Source: an uncultured Methanobrevibacter sp.
GTDB lineage: Archaea; Methanobacteriota; Methanobacteria; Methanobacteriales; Methanobacteriaceae
Assembly: GCF_900314615.1 (NCBI RefSeq)
Contig: NZ_OMWA01000030.1
Coordinates: forward strand, 35,722 to 92,706
Reading direction: 5' to 3'
DNA: 56,985 nucleotides
Made by a program: the position numbers and the translations under genes. The notes beneath the pieces were generated by a model. The model did not search any database. It was not told where the DNA came from and saw nothing but the letters and a program-made list of their open reading frames with translations. Shown one piece after another: positions 1 through 8,832 of this stretch (its first letter is position 1; every line of letters begins with the position of its first letter).

Positions 1-1
1 T

Positions 2-103
2 GACGACGAATGGATTGTCCGTGAATTGAAAGAAAGAGTAATGAAACTCAGAGAAGAGCCAAACGTAGCTCCAAAATATGTGCCAAATCCAAACGCACTA
101 TAA
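2..103 (+). CDS. C-terminal fragment of a formylmethanofuran dehydrogenase subunit (probably FwdB)
   Basis: The last 33 codons of a gene truncated by the window edge, ending with TAA ten bases before the fwdA start. The readable tail (IVRELKERVMKL, then a Pro/Asn-rich end) is a short amphipathic helix. Position directly before fwdA and fwdC, with fwdA's ribosome binding site abutting this stop, says it belongs to the tungsten or molybdenum formylmethanofuran dehydrogenase operon. FwdB or FwdD is most likely; the fragment is too short to decide. Confidence 0.45.
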   Translation, partial: DDEWIVRELKERVMKLREEPNVAPKYVPNPNAL

Positions 104-113
104 AGGTGATATA

Positions 114-1807
114 ATGGAATATATTCTTAAAAATGGTATTGTCTACGACCCAGCTAACGAAATCAATGGGGAAAAGAAAGATGTCATGTTCAAAGACGGC
201 ATTATTGTAGATGATGTTTCCGCTGATGCTAAAGTCTTAGACGTTACCGATAAAATAGTCATGCCAGCAGGTATTGACCCTCACGCACACGTTGCAGGTC
301 CTAAATTAGTAGTAGGAAGATTATACAGACCTGAAGATTCCAGAAGAGGTGTTACTCAAAAAACTAAAGTATTAAGATCAGAATCTGGATTCTCCATTCC
401 AAGTTGTCCTGCAACTGGTTACAGATACTCAAGATTAGGTTACGGTACTGTTGTAGAAGCAGCTATGCCTCCTCTTGAAGCAAAACACACTCACGAAGAA
501 ATTGCAACTATTCCACAATTAGACATCCCAGCTTTACCATTATTCGGTAACAACTGGTTCGTAATGGAATACGCTAAAGATAATAATATTGAAGACATTG
601 CAGCATTTGTATCTGCATGGTTAAAAATCTCAAAAGGTTACGGTATCAAAATCGTAAACCCATGTGGAAGTGAAGCATGGGGATGGGGTATGAACGTACA
701 CGGTGTAAACGACAAAGCTCCTTACTTTGACGTAACTTCCAAAGAAGTTATCGTTGCACTTGCAAAAGCTAACGAAATGTTAAACTTACCTCACTCTATC
801 CACATTCACCCTAACGACTTAGGACACCCTGGTAACGTACCAACCACTATCGAAACCATGGATGCTGTTAAAGGAATCAAAAAAGGTAAAGGCGCAGCTG
901 AAATTAGGGACCAAGTTATGCACTTAACTCACTTACAATTCCACTCCTACTTAGGAAACAGTTGGAAAGATGTAACTTCCGGTGCTGAAGAAGTCGCTAA
1001 ACACTTCAACAAAGCTGACAACTTAACCTGTGATATCGGTCAAGTAACTTTCGATGAAACCACTACCATGACTGCAGACGCTCCTATGGAATACGACTTA
1101 TTCAAATTATCCGGTCTTAAATGGACCAACAAGGATATTGAATGTGAAACTGCAGCAGGTATCATCCCATGTATCTACTCCAAGAAAAGTCCTGTTAGTA
1201 CCTTACAATGGGCTATCGGTCTTGAATTATTCTTGTTAATCGAAGATCCATGGAGAGTATGTTTAACCACTGACCACCCTAACGCAGGTCCATTTACCAG
1301 ATATCCTAGAATTATTTCCTGGTTAATGAGTAATGAGAAAAGACAAGACATGTGTGACAATGAAGTTCACAAATGGGTACACAAAAGAACTCTTCTCCCT
1401 ACTCTTGAAAGAGAATACGATTTCTACGATATTGCAACTATTACAAGAGCTGCTCCAGCTAAAATCTACGGATTCACTGACAGAGGTGCACTCACCCCTG
1501 GTTACAGAGCAGACATTGCAGTATACGACATAAATCCTAATGATATTGACCCATCGAAAAAGGTTTCAACGTAGCTGACTACACTATTAAAGATGGTCAA
1601 ATATTAGTAAAAGATAAAGAAATTGTAAAAGTTAAAGAAAGTCAAAACATTTGGGTTAACGTAAAAGGATGGGAACAAAACGAGCAAAAAGTTATCGACA
1701 ACATTATGCCGTTCTTCACCCAATACTACTCAGTTAAATGGGAAAACTATCCAGTACACGACCACTATGTATCAAACCCAATTAGAGTAGACGTTGACGG
1801 TAAATAG
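114..1807 (+). CDS. fwdA: Formylmethanofuran dehydrogenase subunit A, interrupted by a frameshift
   Basis: FwdA is the amidohydrolase-like subunit that condenses formate with methanofuran in the first step of CO2-dependent methanogenesis. The metal-binding HAH motif is at residues 57-59 (GIDPHAHVAG). The start ATG at 114 follows an AAAGGTGAT ribosome site; a start further upstream would overlap the previous gene. The first frame stops at TAG 1572-1574 after 486 codons, but the next frame continues without a gap (FNVADYTIKDG onward) to TAG 1805-1807. Restoring one A in the A5 run at 1557-1561 rejoins both parts as about 564 residues, close to the family length of roughly 570. The shift is therefore a one-base loss, probably a homopolymer miscount, in an otherwise intact gene. 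Confidence 0.93.
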
Positions 1808-1818
1808 GGGTGTTTAAT

Positions 1819-2685
1819 TTGAAAACAATTACATTTGATCAAATCAAAACTTCATCAATCGCATTAGAATTTGATGAATTAATTCCTGATGAAATTTACT
1901 CATGGACCGAAGCAGATTTCGCTAAATATCAAGTTCCTATTGGAAATTCCAGATTCCCAATCACTGACTTCTTCGACATCACTGTAGAAGGAGAAGCTAA
2001 CGGACCTGAAGAAGTTGAAATGATTTTAAACGGTGACTTAAACAGAGTAAAATACATCGGTTGTAAAATGAGCGCTGGAAACATTGTCTGTAATAGTAGT
2101 GTAGATTTACACGTAGGTGCAGAAATGTCCGGTGGATCTATTCTCGTTAAAGGTGACGCAGCTGCTCACGCTGGAAGAGAAATGTCTGGTGGATACCTTG
2201 AAATCGAAGGAAATACCAAAGAATTCACTGGTGCTTCTTACATTGGTGAATGGAGAGGTATGACCGGTGGACAAATAGTTGTTGGCGGTAACGCTGGAAA
2301 ACAATGTGGTGAATGTTTAACCGGTGGTAGAATCCACGTTAAAGGTAACTGTGATATCTTAGCTGGTATTCACATGACCAAAGGTATTATTGAAATTGAC
2401 GGTGACGTAAACCGTTGGCCTGGTGGTCAGATGAAAAACGGTAACATTATTATCCACGGTTTCCTTGGAAGATTACTTGAAGGATTCGTTCTCGACGGTA
2501 TCGTTGTAGATCCTGAAGTAGAAGGAACCACTTTCAAAGGAAAATATATTCACTACACTGGAGATATTGGTCTCAACGGTAAAGGTAACCTTTACTTAGA
2601 CGCTGAAGCTAACAAAGAAAAATTAGCATCTTACGGCGAATTAGACGACGAATATACTTCAATCAGAGAATACAGGAATTTATAA
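1819..2685 (+). CDS. fwdC: Formylmethanofuran dehydrogenase subunit C
   Basis: FwdC is the right-handed beta-helix scaffold subunit of the formylmethanofuran dehydrogenase complex, related to the C-terminal domain of glutamate synthase. The protein shows the expected GG-centred repeats (AEMSGGSILVKG, REMSGGYLEIEG, LTGGRIHVKG, MKNGNIIIHG). A GTG at 1810 is possible, but GGGGTG just upstream works as the ribosome site for TTG 1819, giving 288 residues beginning MKTITFD; I prefer that start. It follows fwdA by 11 bases and ends the operon with a hairpin and T tract. Confidence 0.92.
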   Translation: MKTITFDQIKTSSIALEFDELIPDEIYSWTEADFAKYQVPIGNSRFPITDFFDITVEGEANGPEEVEMILNGDLNRVKYIGCKMSAGNIVCNSSVDLHVGAEMSGGSILVKGDAAAHAGREMSGGYLEIEGNTKEFTGASYIGEWRGMTGGQIVVGGNAGKQCGECLTGGRIHVKGNCDILAGIHMTKGIIEIDGDVNRWPGGQMKNGNIIIHGFLGRLLEGFVLDGIVVDPEVEGTTFKGKYIHYTGDIGLNGKGNLYLDAEANKEKLASYGELDDEYTSIREYRNL

Positions 2686-2709
2686 TTCCTTTCTCTTTTC
2701 TTTTTTTTT
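2674..2709 (+). terminator. Stop-spanning hairpin and T tract after fwdC
   Basis: AGGAATT (2674-2680) and AATTCCT (2684-2690) form a perfect 7-bp stem around the fwdC stop codon (2683-2685). A pyrimidine-rich tract ending in nine T (2701-2709) follows. Likely end of the fwd transcript. Confidence 0.6.
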
Positions 2710-2731
2710 AAAATAATTTTGGGCTGATAAT

Positions 2732-3022
2732 ATGGTAAAAGAAGTAGAAATGACTTTTGATGAGGTTGTAGAATACGTTAGGAATAAAGTATATGTTGGA
2801 GACGTTTTTGAAATTTCCTATAATCGTATTTTTGCTCCAGGAGAAGTTTTAGGTCTTACTGAAGAAGATGAAGTGACTGGAGAAGGTCTCAGAGTCGGTT
2901 TACAGTTAACCGGTGAAATTTTAAATCAGGCAGTTGAAGTTGACTTGCACGAAATTGCCGATGACTTGTTGGAAATCCGTCATGTTCATGATGACGATGA
3001 AATTATAATCGAAGTATTATAA
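2732..3022 (+). CDS. Small acidic conserved protein, paralog A
   Basis: A 96-residue soluble, strongly acidic protein that I do not recognise. It aligns along its whole length with the next gene: both open with a helix (EVEMTFDEVVEYVRNKV versus ELELTTEEAVKYLKENV), share a D-x-(I/F)-EI-(S/A)-Y-(N/D)-RIFA-x-GEVL core and end in an acidic stretch with E-V. No cysteines, signal peptide or membrane segment. GGGCTGAT precedes the ATG. The RIFAPGEV core looks like a small beta-barrel, but no function can be assigned. It lies between the fwd operon and nrpR. Confidence 0.75.
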   Translation: MVKEVEMTFDEVVEYVRNKVYVGDVFEISYNRIFAPGEVLGLTEEDEVTGEGLRVGLQLTGEILNQAVEVDLHEIADDLLEIRHVHDDDEIIIEVL

Positions 3023-3143
3023 TCCTCTTTTTTTTATTTATTTTTTTATGTTCATTTTTCATTGAAAATTTTTTTTGTTCGATATCATACAAACAAACTT
3101 TTATATGATGAGATTTATAATATTATGTAAGGGGTTGATTGTC

Positions 3144-3434
3144 ATGAAAGAACTAGAATTAACCACAGAAGAAGCTGTAAAATATTTAAAAGAAAATGTA
3201 AAAATGCATGATAGGATCGAAATAGCTTACGATAGAATTTTTGCAGAAGGAGAAGTCTTAAACGTTGATTTTTCCGAATATTTCGGCAAACCTGGATTTA
3301 AAATGTTAGTGTCTCTTGATGAAAGTGAACTTGGTGCCACAGTTGAAATCGATGTCTATGAGGTCGAAGAGGATATCATTGAGTTCATTCATTATCCTAA
3401 AGACGGTGAAGTTGTGGAAGTAACTGTAATATAA
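3144..3434 (+). CDS. Small acidic conserved protein, paralog B
   Basis: A 96-residue paralog of the preceding gene with the same length and the same RIFAEGEVLN core. The ATG at 3144 follows AAGGGGTTGATT; an in-frame ATG at 3075 lacks a ribosome site and would add an unrelated hydrophobic stretch. About 120 bases of AT-rich DNA separate the pair, so the two genes may have separate promoters. The stop codon lies inside a palindrome shared with the convergent nrpR gene. Function unknown. Confidence 0.75.
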   Translation: MKELELTTEEAVKYLKENVKMHDRIEIAYDRIFAEGEVLNVDFSEYFGKPGFKMLVSLDESELGATVEIDVYEVEEDIIEFIHYPKDGEVVEVTVI

Positions 3435-3441
3435 TTACAGT
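3423..3441. terminator. Palindrome holding both stop codons of convergent genes
   Basis: ACTGTAAT-ATA-ATTACAGT is a perfect 8-bp stem. The TAA of the plus-strand gene (3432-3434) and the TAA of nrpR (3437-3435 on the minus strand) both lie within it. A T6 run follows on the plus strand. It probably acts as a shared bidirectional terminator. Confidence 0.5.
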
Positions 3442-5117
3442 CTATCCATTTTTTCAAAAGGCATTAATTTTTCAATTGCCTTTACTTCAATCGGTATATT
3501 GTTTTCTTTTATTGCAGCAATGGTGTTGAGTCCACTGCCTGCTATGACACCGAAATTATAGTTTTCTGCTTTTGCATTGCATATTACTTCCCTTGGCTTT
3601 CCAATTTTATAAACGGAAAATCCTATATTTTTCAATATGTTTAATAAATGAACTGCATAATCTCTTGATACATATGGGATTTCTTTAAAACTGGCCAGTA
3701 TTTTTTTGCTTAATGTGTTGCTTGTTATTGATGTCATATTTTTTGATATGAAAATCTTGTGGGGATCCAGTGTGGTTCCGCTGTAAGATATCAAATCAAT
3801 AAAGAGAGGTGGTTCGCTAAGTTCCAGAAGTCCTCCGTAAATCGGATTGCACATTATTCCGTTATTTATTAAAAGTCCGTCTATTGATAAACTGCAGATT
3901 GTAGCTATTCCGATCTTATTTTCATCACTCGGATGGTCTATAAGTTTATAATAGGGATTGATGTATTTCGGATTTGAATTGTAGACATCTTCCATAATTT
4001 CCATGGCCATGTCCAAATTCCTTTTTTCAATGTATGAAACATTTGAAATTATGTTTCCTTTTCTTTTTTCAACATCAAAGCTGACCTGCTGAATAAGATT
4101 CCATGATTTTGGAAGTAAAAATGGTATTTTAGGTTGTTTGTTTGCCTTTGGAAGGGTTAAAATCGGATTGACGTCTGAAACGATAGGTTTCAATGTTTTG
4201 AAATCCATTATCTCTTCAGCTATTTTAATATCAATCTCTTCGCCCAGTTCAGCCAGCGCACAAAATGGAGTTATTCCTCCGACAATACCTATTCCGACCA
4301 TTCCGTGAGGTACCGGAAGACCTAAAATGTCTTCTCCTTCCTTGGAGATATTTATTACACCTCCAATTCCGATTTCTCTCAGTTCATTAAGAATCTCAAT
4401 TGCCTTTTGTCTGCCGACAGCAGGTATAAGTCTGAAGTTTGCGGGGATGATTCCGCTTCCTTTTGTAATCACGTCAATTACTGAAGTAAGTTTCGGTGTG
4501 GAAAAGGCGCTTAATGGTGTAAGTGATGTCTTTTTATATGATATCAGTTCAACAAACTTTGTCGGCTCCAGATTTTCAATTTTTAAAAGACCTCCATACT
4601 GGAGCTGTGAAGGTATTCCTTCATTGAGAAATATTCCGTCTATTGTTGTTCCGCATATGGTTGTCATCTCATAAGTGCCGGTGTTTTTATCTTCATTTAT
4701 ATTGATGTAAGGGCTAACAGAAAGATCACTTTCAAAAATTTCTTTCATTATATTAATTGATTCTTCGTTATAAACAGTTGATGTATTTACAACTACATTT
4801 CCACTTTGTGACATATAGTTGAAATCAGTTAAATACATCATTTCTTCAAATTTTGAATGAATGAAATCAACCTGATCGTAAATCAGTCCTTTTTCTAATT
4901 TTTCACGGCCCAAATCAGTAATTTCTCTTCCTGAATATCCTATCTTTTTTGTATATCCTTTTTCATCCAGTATTCTCATATGGTATCTAACTGCACGTTC
5001 ACCAAGGTTAAATCCTTTGTTTTTCAGTTCATCTGCAATTAACTTGGACCCAATAGGTTTTTCCTGAGTGTTGAGAATTCGTAAAATCTCTATCATTCTG
5101 TGTTCTGATTCAGACAT
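3435..5117 (-). CDS. nrpR: Nitrogen-responsive transcriptional repressor NrpR
   Basis: NrpR represses nitrogen-assimilation genes in methanogens by binding GGAA-N6-TTCC and is released by 2-oxoglutarate. The 560-residue protein has an N-terminal winged helix (about 1-75, EHRMIEILRIL ... RAVRYHMRILDEKGY) followed by two tandem NrpR domains (about 85-320 and 330-560). Each domain has the T-I-DG-x-x-(L/I)-N-x-G-I and QYGGLL/IYGGLL signatures and a glycine-rich turn. Length and the fused two-domain layout match the family. It lies directly downstream of glnA, whose promoter carries the matching operator. CGGGGCTTTAG precedes the ATG. No operator is visible in the 48-base gap, so autoregulation could only come through read-through from glnA. 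Confidence 0.92.
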   Translation of the reverse strand: MSESEHRMIEILRILNTQEKPIGSKLIADELKNKGFNLGERAVRYHMRILDEKGYTKKIGYSGREITDLGREKLEKGLIYDQVDFIHSKFEEMMYLTDFNYMSQSGNVVVNTSTVYNEESINIMKEIFESDLSVSPYININEDKNTGTYEMTTICGTTIDGIFLNEGIPSQLQYGGLLKIENLEPTKFVELISYKKTSLTPLSAFSTPKLTSVIDVITKGSGIIPANFRLIPAVGRQKAIEILNELREIGIGGVINISKEGEDILGLPVPHGMVGIGIVGGITPFCALAELGEEIDIKIAEEIMDFKTLKPIVSDVNPILTLPKANKQPKIPFLLPKSWNLIQQVSFDVEKRKGNIISNVSYIEKRNLDMAMEIMEDVYNSNPKYINPYYKLIDHPSDENKIGIATICSLSIDGLLINNGIMCNPIYGGLLELSEPPLFIDLISYSGTTLDPHKIFISKNMTSITSNTLSKKILASFKEIPYVSRDYAVHLLNILKNIGFSVYKIGKPREVICNAKAENYNFGVIAGSGLNTIAAIKENNIPIEVKAIEKLMPFEKMDRL

Positions 5118-5140
5118 CTAAAGCCCCGTTTAATTGTTTT

Positions 5141-5181
5141 AAAAATAAAAAAAATAATATTTAGATTAGATATCTAAATAT
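5141..5181 (-). terminator. Hairpin and T tract after glnA
   Basis: On the minus strand ATATTTAGA and TCTAAATAT form a perfect 9-bp stem (5157-5181 overall) whose 7-base loop contains the glnA stop codon. A T-rich tract with a run of eight T follows. Strong intrinsic-type terminator between glnA and nrpR. Confidence 0.65.
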
Positions 5182-6521
5182 TTTCTCTGTTCGTATCCGA
5201 ATACCTGAACACGGTATTCGTCCCATTCTTCATATTTGAGTTCCAGGAATTTTTCACTTACGTGAGGACCTAAAGCATTAAGGATTAATGGATCTTCTTC
5301 AAGTGCGTGGTAAGCTTCCCATAAACTTGTTGGGAGCAGTTTAATTCCTTTTGCTTCTCTTTCTTCTTCGGTCATAACATAAATGTTTTCTTCAACAGGG
5401 TCTCCAGGATCGATTTTGTTTACGATTCCGTCAATTCCTGCTTCAAGCATTACTGTAAATGCGAGATATGGGTTACATGCAGGGTCAGGTGACCTGTATT
5501 CGATACGTGTAGCTTTTCCACGTGCTGCAGGTACTCTGATTAATGCTGATCTGTTTTTAAGACCGTATGCTCTGTATACTGGAGCTTCAAAACCAGGCAC
5601 TAAACGTTTGTATGAGTTTACAATAGGGTTTGTGATTGCTGTAATTGCCGGAGCGTGCTTGAGTAATCCTCCCATGAAGTGAAGTGCGTCTTTGGAAAGT
5701 CCGGTTTCTGAGTCAGGATCGGAGAACAGGTTTTTGTCTCCTTTGAATACTGACTGGTGGCAGTGCATTCCACTACCGCTAACTCCGAAGAACGGTTTTG
5801 GCATAAATGTTACTCTGTAATCCATTTGGTCAAAAGTAGCCATGTTGTCTACGATAGCTTTAATAGCTTGTTTAAATGTGATTACTGCGTCTGCAGTTTT
5901 TAGAGCATCTTTAAATTTGAATGCGATTTCGTTTTGACCAGGTGCAACTTCGTGGTGGGATGCTTCAACTTCAAAGTCCAAATCTTCCAGGTTCAATGTC
6001 AGTTCTCTTCTGAAATCAGGTCCTTTGTCCAGCGGTTCAACGTCAAAATATCCGGCATTATCATAAGGCATAGGGTATCCGTTTTCATCAATGTCTACAA
6101 TAAAGAATTCAGGTTCAGGACCGATATTGTATTGCAAGCCCATTTTAGCAATGTGTGCTAATGATTTTTTAAGTACTCCTCTTGGGTCGCCTATAAATGG
6201 TTCTTTTTCTGCGGTCCAGACGTCACAGATGAATCTGCAGGTTGCGGACTCTTCAGGTCTCCATGAAAGTCTGGAATAAGTATCAATATCAGGTTTTAAT
6301 ACTAAATCACTGTCATTTACTCCAACAAATCCTGCAATGGATGATCCGTCAAACAGCATTCCTTCATTGAATAGTTCGGCCATGTCTTCGCCGTTGAATG
6401 GAATAACGATATTTTTCACAGTACCGTTGATATCTACAAATTGTAAACGGATAAACTTGATGTTATCCTCTTTCATTTTTTCTTTAATAAGTTGTATTTT
6501 TTCTTCTGGAATGTCACTCAT
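5166..6521 (-). CDS. glnA: Glutamine synthetase, type I
   Basis: Makes glutamine from glutamate, ammonia and ATP, the main entry point for ammonium at low supply. The 451-residue protein has the expected beta-grasp start (LQFVDINGTVKN), DGSSIAGF, the metal-binding segments GPEPEFFIVD and SGSGMHCHQS, and the NPYLAF region near the C-terminus, matching archaeal GlnA in length. GGAGCTT precedes the ATG. The promoter holds a perfect NrpR site, so expression should rise under nitrogen limitation. It has its own terminator, separating it from nrpR. Confidence 0.97.
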   Translation of the reverse strand: MSDIPEEKIQLIKEKMKEDNIKFIRLQFVDINGTVKNIVIPFNGEDMAELFNEGMLFDGSSIAGFVGVNDSDLVLKPDIDTYSRLSWRPEESATCRFICDVWTAEKEPFIGDPRGVLKKSLAHIAKMGLQYNIGPEPEFFIVDIDENGYPMPYDNAGYFDVEPLDKGPDFRRELTLNLEDLDFEVEASHHEVAPGQNEIAFKFKDALKTADAVITFKQAIKAIVDNMATFDQMDYRVTFMPKPFFGVSGSGMHCHQSVFKGDKNLFSDPDSETGLSKDALHFMGGLLKHAPAITAITNPIVNSYKRLVPGFEAPVYRAYGLKNRSALIRVPAARGKATRIEYRSPDPACNPYLAFTVMLEAGIDGIVNKIDPGDPVEENIYVMTEEEREAKGIKLLPTSLWEAYHALEEDPLILNALGPHVSEKFLELKYEEWDEYRVQVFGYEQRKYLDI

Positions 6522-6552
6522 CTAAATCAAGCTCCAAAATATTATGGATTGA

Positions 6553-6578
6553 GTATAAATAGTCGGAAATATGTTTCC
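6553..6578 (-). promoter_or_regulatory. glnA promoter with NrpR operator
   Basis: GGAAATATGTTTCC at 6565-6578 is an exact match to the NrpR operator GGAA-N6-TTCC. It lies 44 bp upstream of the glnA ATG. On the glnA strand a TATA-like TATTTATA follows directly (6560-6553), so a bound repressor would cover the upstream edge of the TATA/BRE region. The cognate repressor gene is the next gene downstream of glnA. Confidence 0.85.
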
Positions 6579-6760
6579 TATTAAGTTAATATCTAATTTT
6601 ATTACTATATAAAGATTTTGAAAAAAAATAAGGATAGATTAATATTCTATATTTTTTAATATTTTTAATTTTTAATTTATAAAAAATGAATATTAATTTT
6701 TTAATTTTATTATAAATTGTTCAATTTAATATAAATAAGAGTTATAAATTTGACTTATTT

Positions 6761-7504
6761 TCACAGCTGTTCAATGTGAAATGAAGTCAAATCCAACAAG
6801 TCAAATGTCAGTATTTTCGGCGCCACAATGACCTTTCCGATGCCTGTTATGATTTTATAAGCCTCCATAGCTTCAAGACAACCTATCAGATTCGGTGTAG
6901 GTCCGATTGCAGGGGGTGTTCCTGAAGTCACGTTTTTCAATTCTTCGATAACGTCTTTGTCAAGCTCTTTTCCTAAAGACGGCAGGCTGAACATTTCTTC
7001 ATAACTTTTGGTATTTGATAAAAATACTGTAATTTGGCCCAGTGTTCCGTGAATTGCACCGTGAATGAACGGAATTCTGTACTGTGATGATTTTCTTGAA
7101 AGGATAACTCTTGTTAGAACATTATCCAGTGCATCAATAACAATATCTGCATCTTTAATGATTTCATCAACGTTGGAGATGTCCAAACGGGTTTTGAAGC
7201 TTTTTACTTTAACGTAGGGGTTGATTTTTTCAACTTTCTTTTTTGCAGTTTCACTTTTGGACACTCCGATATTGTCTGTCTGTGACAGGATCTGTCTGTT
7301 CAGGTTTGTCCAGTCAAATGAATCCTCATCCACCAAAACAAGTTCGCCGACACCCATCCTTGCAAGCATTTCAATGGTCTGGCCTCCGATTCCTCCGCAG
7401 CCTATAACTGCAATTCTTGCATTTTTAAACTTTTCCTGGTCTTTTTTATCTACAATGGGCATCTGGCGGGTCATAATCTGCCAGTATCTGCTGTCATCTT
7501 CCAT
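6761..7504 (-). CDS. ThiF/MoeB/HesA-family E1-like adenylyltransferase
   Basis: E1-like enzymes adenylate the C-terminal glycine of ubiquitin-fold sulfur carriers (MoaD, ThiS, SAMP). The dinucleotide loop IGCGGIGG is at residues 34-41, followed by the family's NLNRQ and an INPYVKV segment. The 247-residue length fits MoeB/ThiF. I see no CxxC pair for the structural zinc found in many homologs, so the substrate carrier cannot be named. AGGTGAAAAA precedes the ATG. It sits 8 bases downstream of the aldo/keto reductase on the same strand, so the two are probably cotranscribed. Confidence 0.85.
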   Translation of the reverse strand: MEDDSRYWQIMTRQMPIVDKKDQEKFKNARIAVIGCGGIGGQTIEMLARMGVGELVLVDEDSFDWTNLNRQILSQTDNIGVSKSETAKKKVEKINPYVKVKSFKTRLDISNVDEIIKDADIVIDALDNVLTRVILSRKSSQYRIPFIHGAIHGTLGQITVFLSNTKSYEEMFSLPSLGKELDKDVIEELKNVTSGTPPAIGPTPNLIGCLEAMEAYKIITGIGKVIVAPKILTFDLLDLTSFHIEQL

Positions 7505-7512
7505 TTTTTCAC

Positions 7513-8679
7513 CTAAAAGTGATCAAATTCACTTCCGAAGTATTCATATACTTTCTGGAGTTCTTCTGGAATGTTGAGCATTTGTGTACAGAAAGGTATG
7601 CATTCCATACATTGAACGCAGCTGTCAGCTCTTGAATCATCATCAATCAGTGTGAAATACTGCATTGCGCTGGCTTTAGGGTCGCCTAACATGTGTGCGA
7701 TATTGTATTCTGTAAGACAGTTAATGATGTCTACTCCCTGCGGGCAAGGCATGCAGTAGCCGCATCTTGTACATCTGTTTCCTATAAATCCTCTGTATGT
7801 CCTTGCAACTTCTCTTATCAGTTCCCGGTCATATTCACTGATTTTGTCAATGGTTGAAGCTATTTCAATATTCTGCTTTACCTGTTCTAAACTGGTCATT
7901 CCGCTTAAAACACAGTCCACATCATCCCTGTTCCATAAGTACTGAAGAGCCCATTCGACAGGTGTCCTTTTAACTTCCGCCATATTCCATAAATCGTTGA
8001 TTTCTCCTGGAATATTTTGAACAAGCCTTCCTCCTCTTAAAGGCTCCATAATCATGCTTCCGATGTTCATCTCTTTTAGATACTCAAGACCCATTATTCC
8101 GGACTGGTAATACTCGTCGAGATAATTCATCTGGGTTAGGACAACTTCCCATTTCGGATATTCGTCAATTATTTCAATAAGATAATCGACTTCAATATGT
8201 GATGAAAATCCGACATGTTTCACTTTTCCGGATGAAAGGCAGTCATCCAGAAAGTCCAGAACGTTTAAATCCTTGACTTTGTACCAGTCAGGAACTGTTA
8301 GTGAATGCAGAAGATAAATGTCAATGTAGTCGGTTTGAAGCTTTTCAAGCTGTTCGTCAAGATACATTTCAAAATCATCTTCGCTTTCAATTGCCCATGA
8401 AGGGGATTTGGTTGAAATGTAAACTTCGTCTCTCAAGTTGTTTTCAGCTAAAAATTCACCAACAAAGCTTTCACTGTTTCCGCTGCCTTCTAAAGTTTTG
8501 CTGTGATATGGATAAGCAGTATCTATAAGATTTATTCCCTTTTCAATTCCGTATTCAAGCATCTTTGATGCTTCTTCGGTGTTGATTTCGTCGTTGGAAT
8601 TGAATGTTGGAAGTCTCATTGTTCCAAAACCTAGTCTTGAAACTTCTAGGCCGGTTTTTCCAAGTTTATTATATATCAT
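7513..8679 (-). CDS. Aldo/keto reductase with C-terminal 4Fe-4S ferredoxin domain
   Basis: An NADP-type aldo/keto reductase barrel (about 1-280; YNKLGKTGLEVSRLGFGTMR, active-site D53 and Y58 in LIDTAYPYHS) fused to a ferredoxin-like domain with two cysteine clusters (CTRCGYCMPCPQG and SCVQCMECIPFC). This fused class is common in anaerobes; its substrates are mostly unknown. The start is ATG 8679, preceded by AGGA at 7-base spacing. A TTG two codons upstream would crowd that ribosome site. 388 residues. It is transcribed on the same strand as, and downstream of, the tRNA-Met gene. Confidence 0.88.
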   Translation of the reverse strand: MIYNKLGKTGLEVSRLGFGTMRLPTFNSNDEINTEEASKMLEYGIEKGINLIDTAYPYHSKTLEGSGNSESFVGEFLAENNLRDEVYISTKSPSWAIESEDDFEMYLDEQLEKLQTDYIDIYLLHSLTVPDWYKVKDLNVLDFLDDCLSSGKVKHVGFSSHIEVDYLIEIIDEYPKWEVVLTQMNYLDEYYQSGIMGLEYLKEMNIGSMIMEPLRGGRLVQNIPGEINDLWNMAEVKRTPVEWALQYLWNRDDVDCVLSGMTSLEQVKQNIEIASTIDKISEYDRELIREVARTYRGFIGNRCTRCGYCMPCPQGVDIINCLTEYNIAHMLGDPKASAMQYFTLIDDDSRADSCVQCMECIPFCTQMLNIPEELQKVYEYFGSEFDHF

Positions 8680-8768
8680 TTTCAAATCCTCATATGTTAA
8701 TTTAGATAAAAAACTATAAAATTGTTATGATTTGAAAAAAATTCTTTAAAAATAGTGTTAAGATGGGA

Positions 8769-8832
8769 ATTCCTGGGATTTAGGATGCCGGGGGCGGGAT
8801 TCGAACCCGCGATCTCACGGTATCCCAGGAAT
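8769..8832 (-). repeat. 11-bp complement between tRNA-Met intron and 3' trailer
   Basis: ATTCCTGGGAT at 8769-8779 (trailer side) is the exact reverse complement of ATCCCAGGAAT at 8822-8832 (3' end of the intron). In the precursor RNA the intron end and the trailer could therefore pair over 11 bp, enclosing the 3' exon. Confidence 0.6.
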
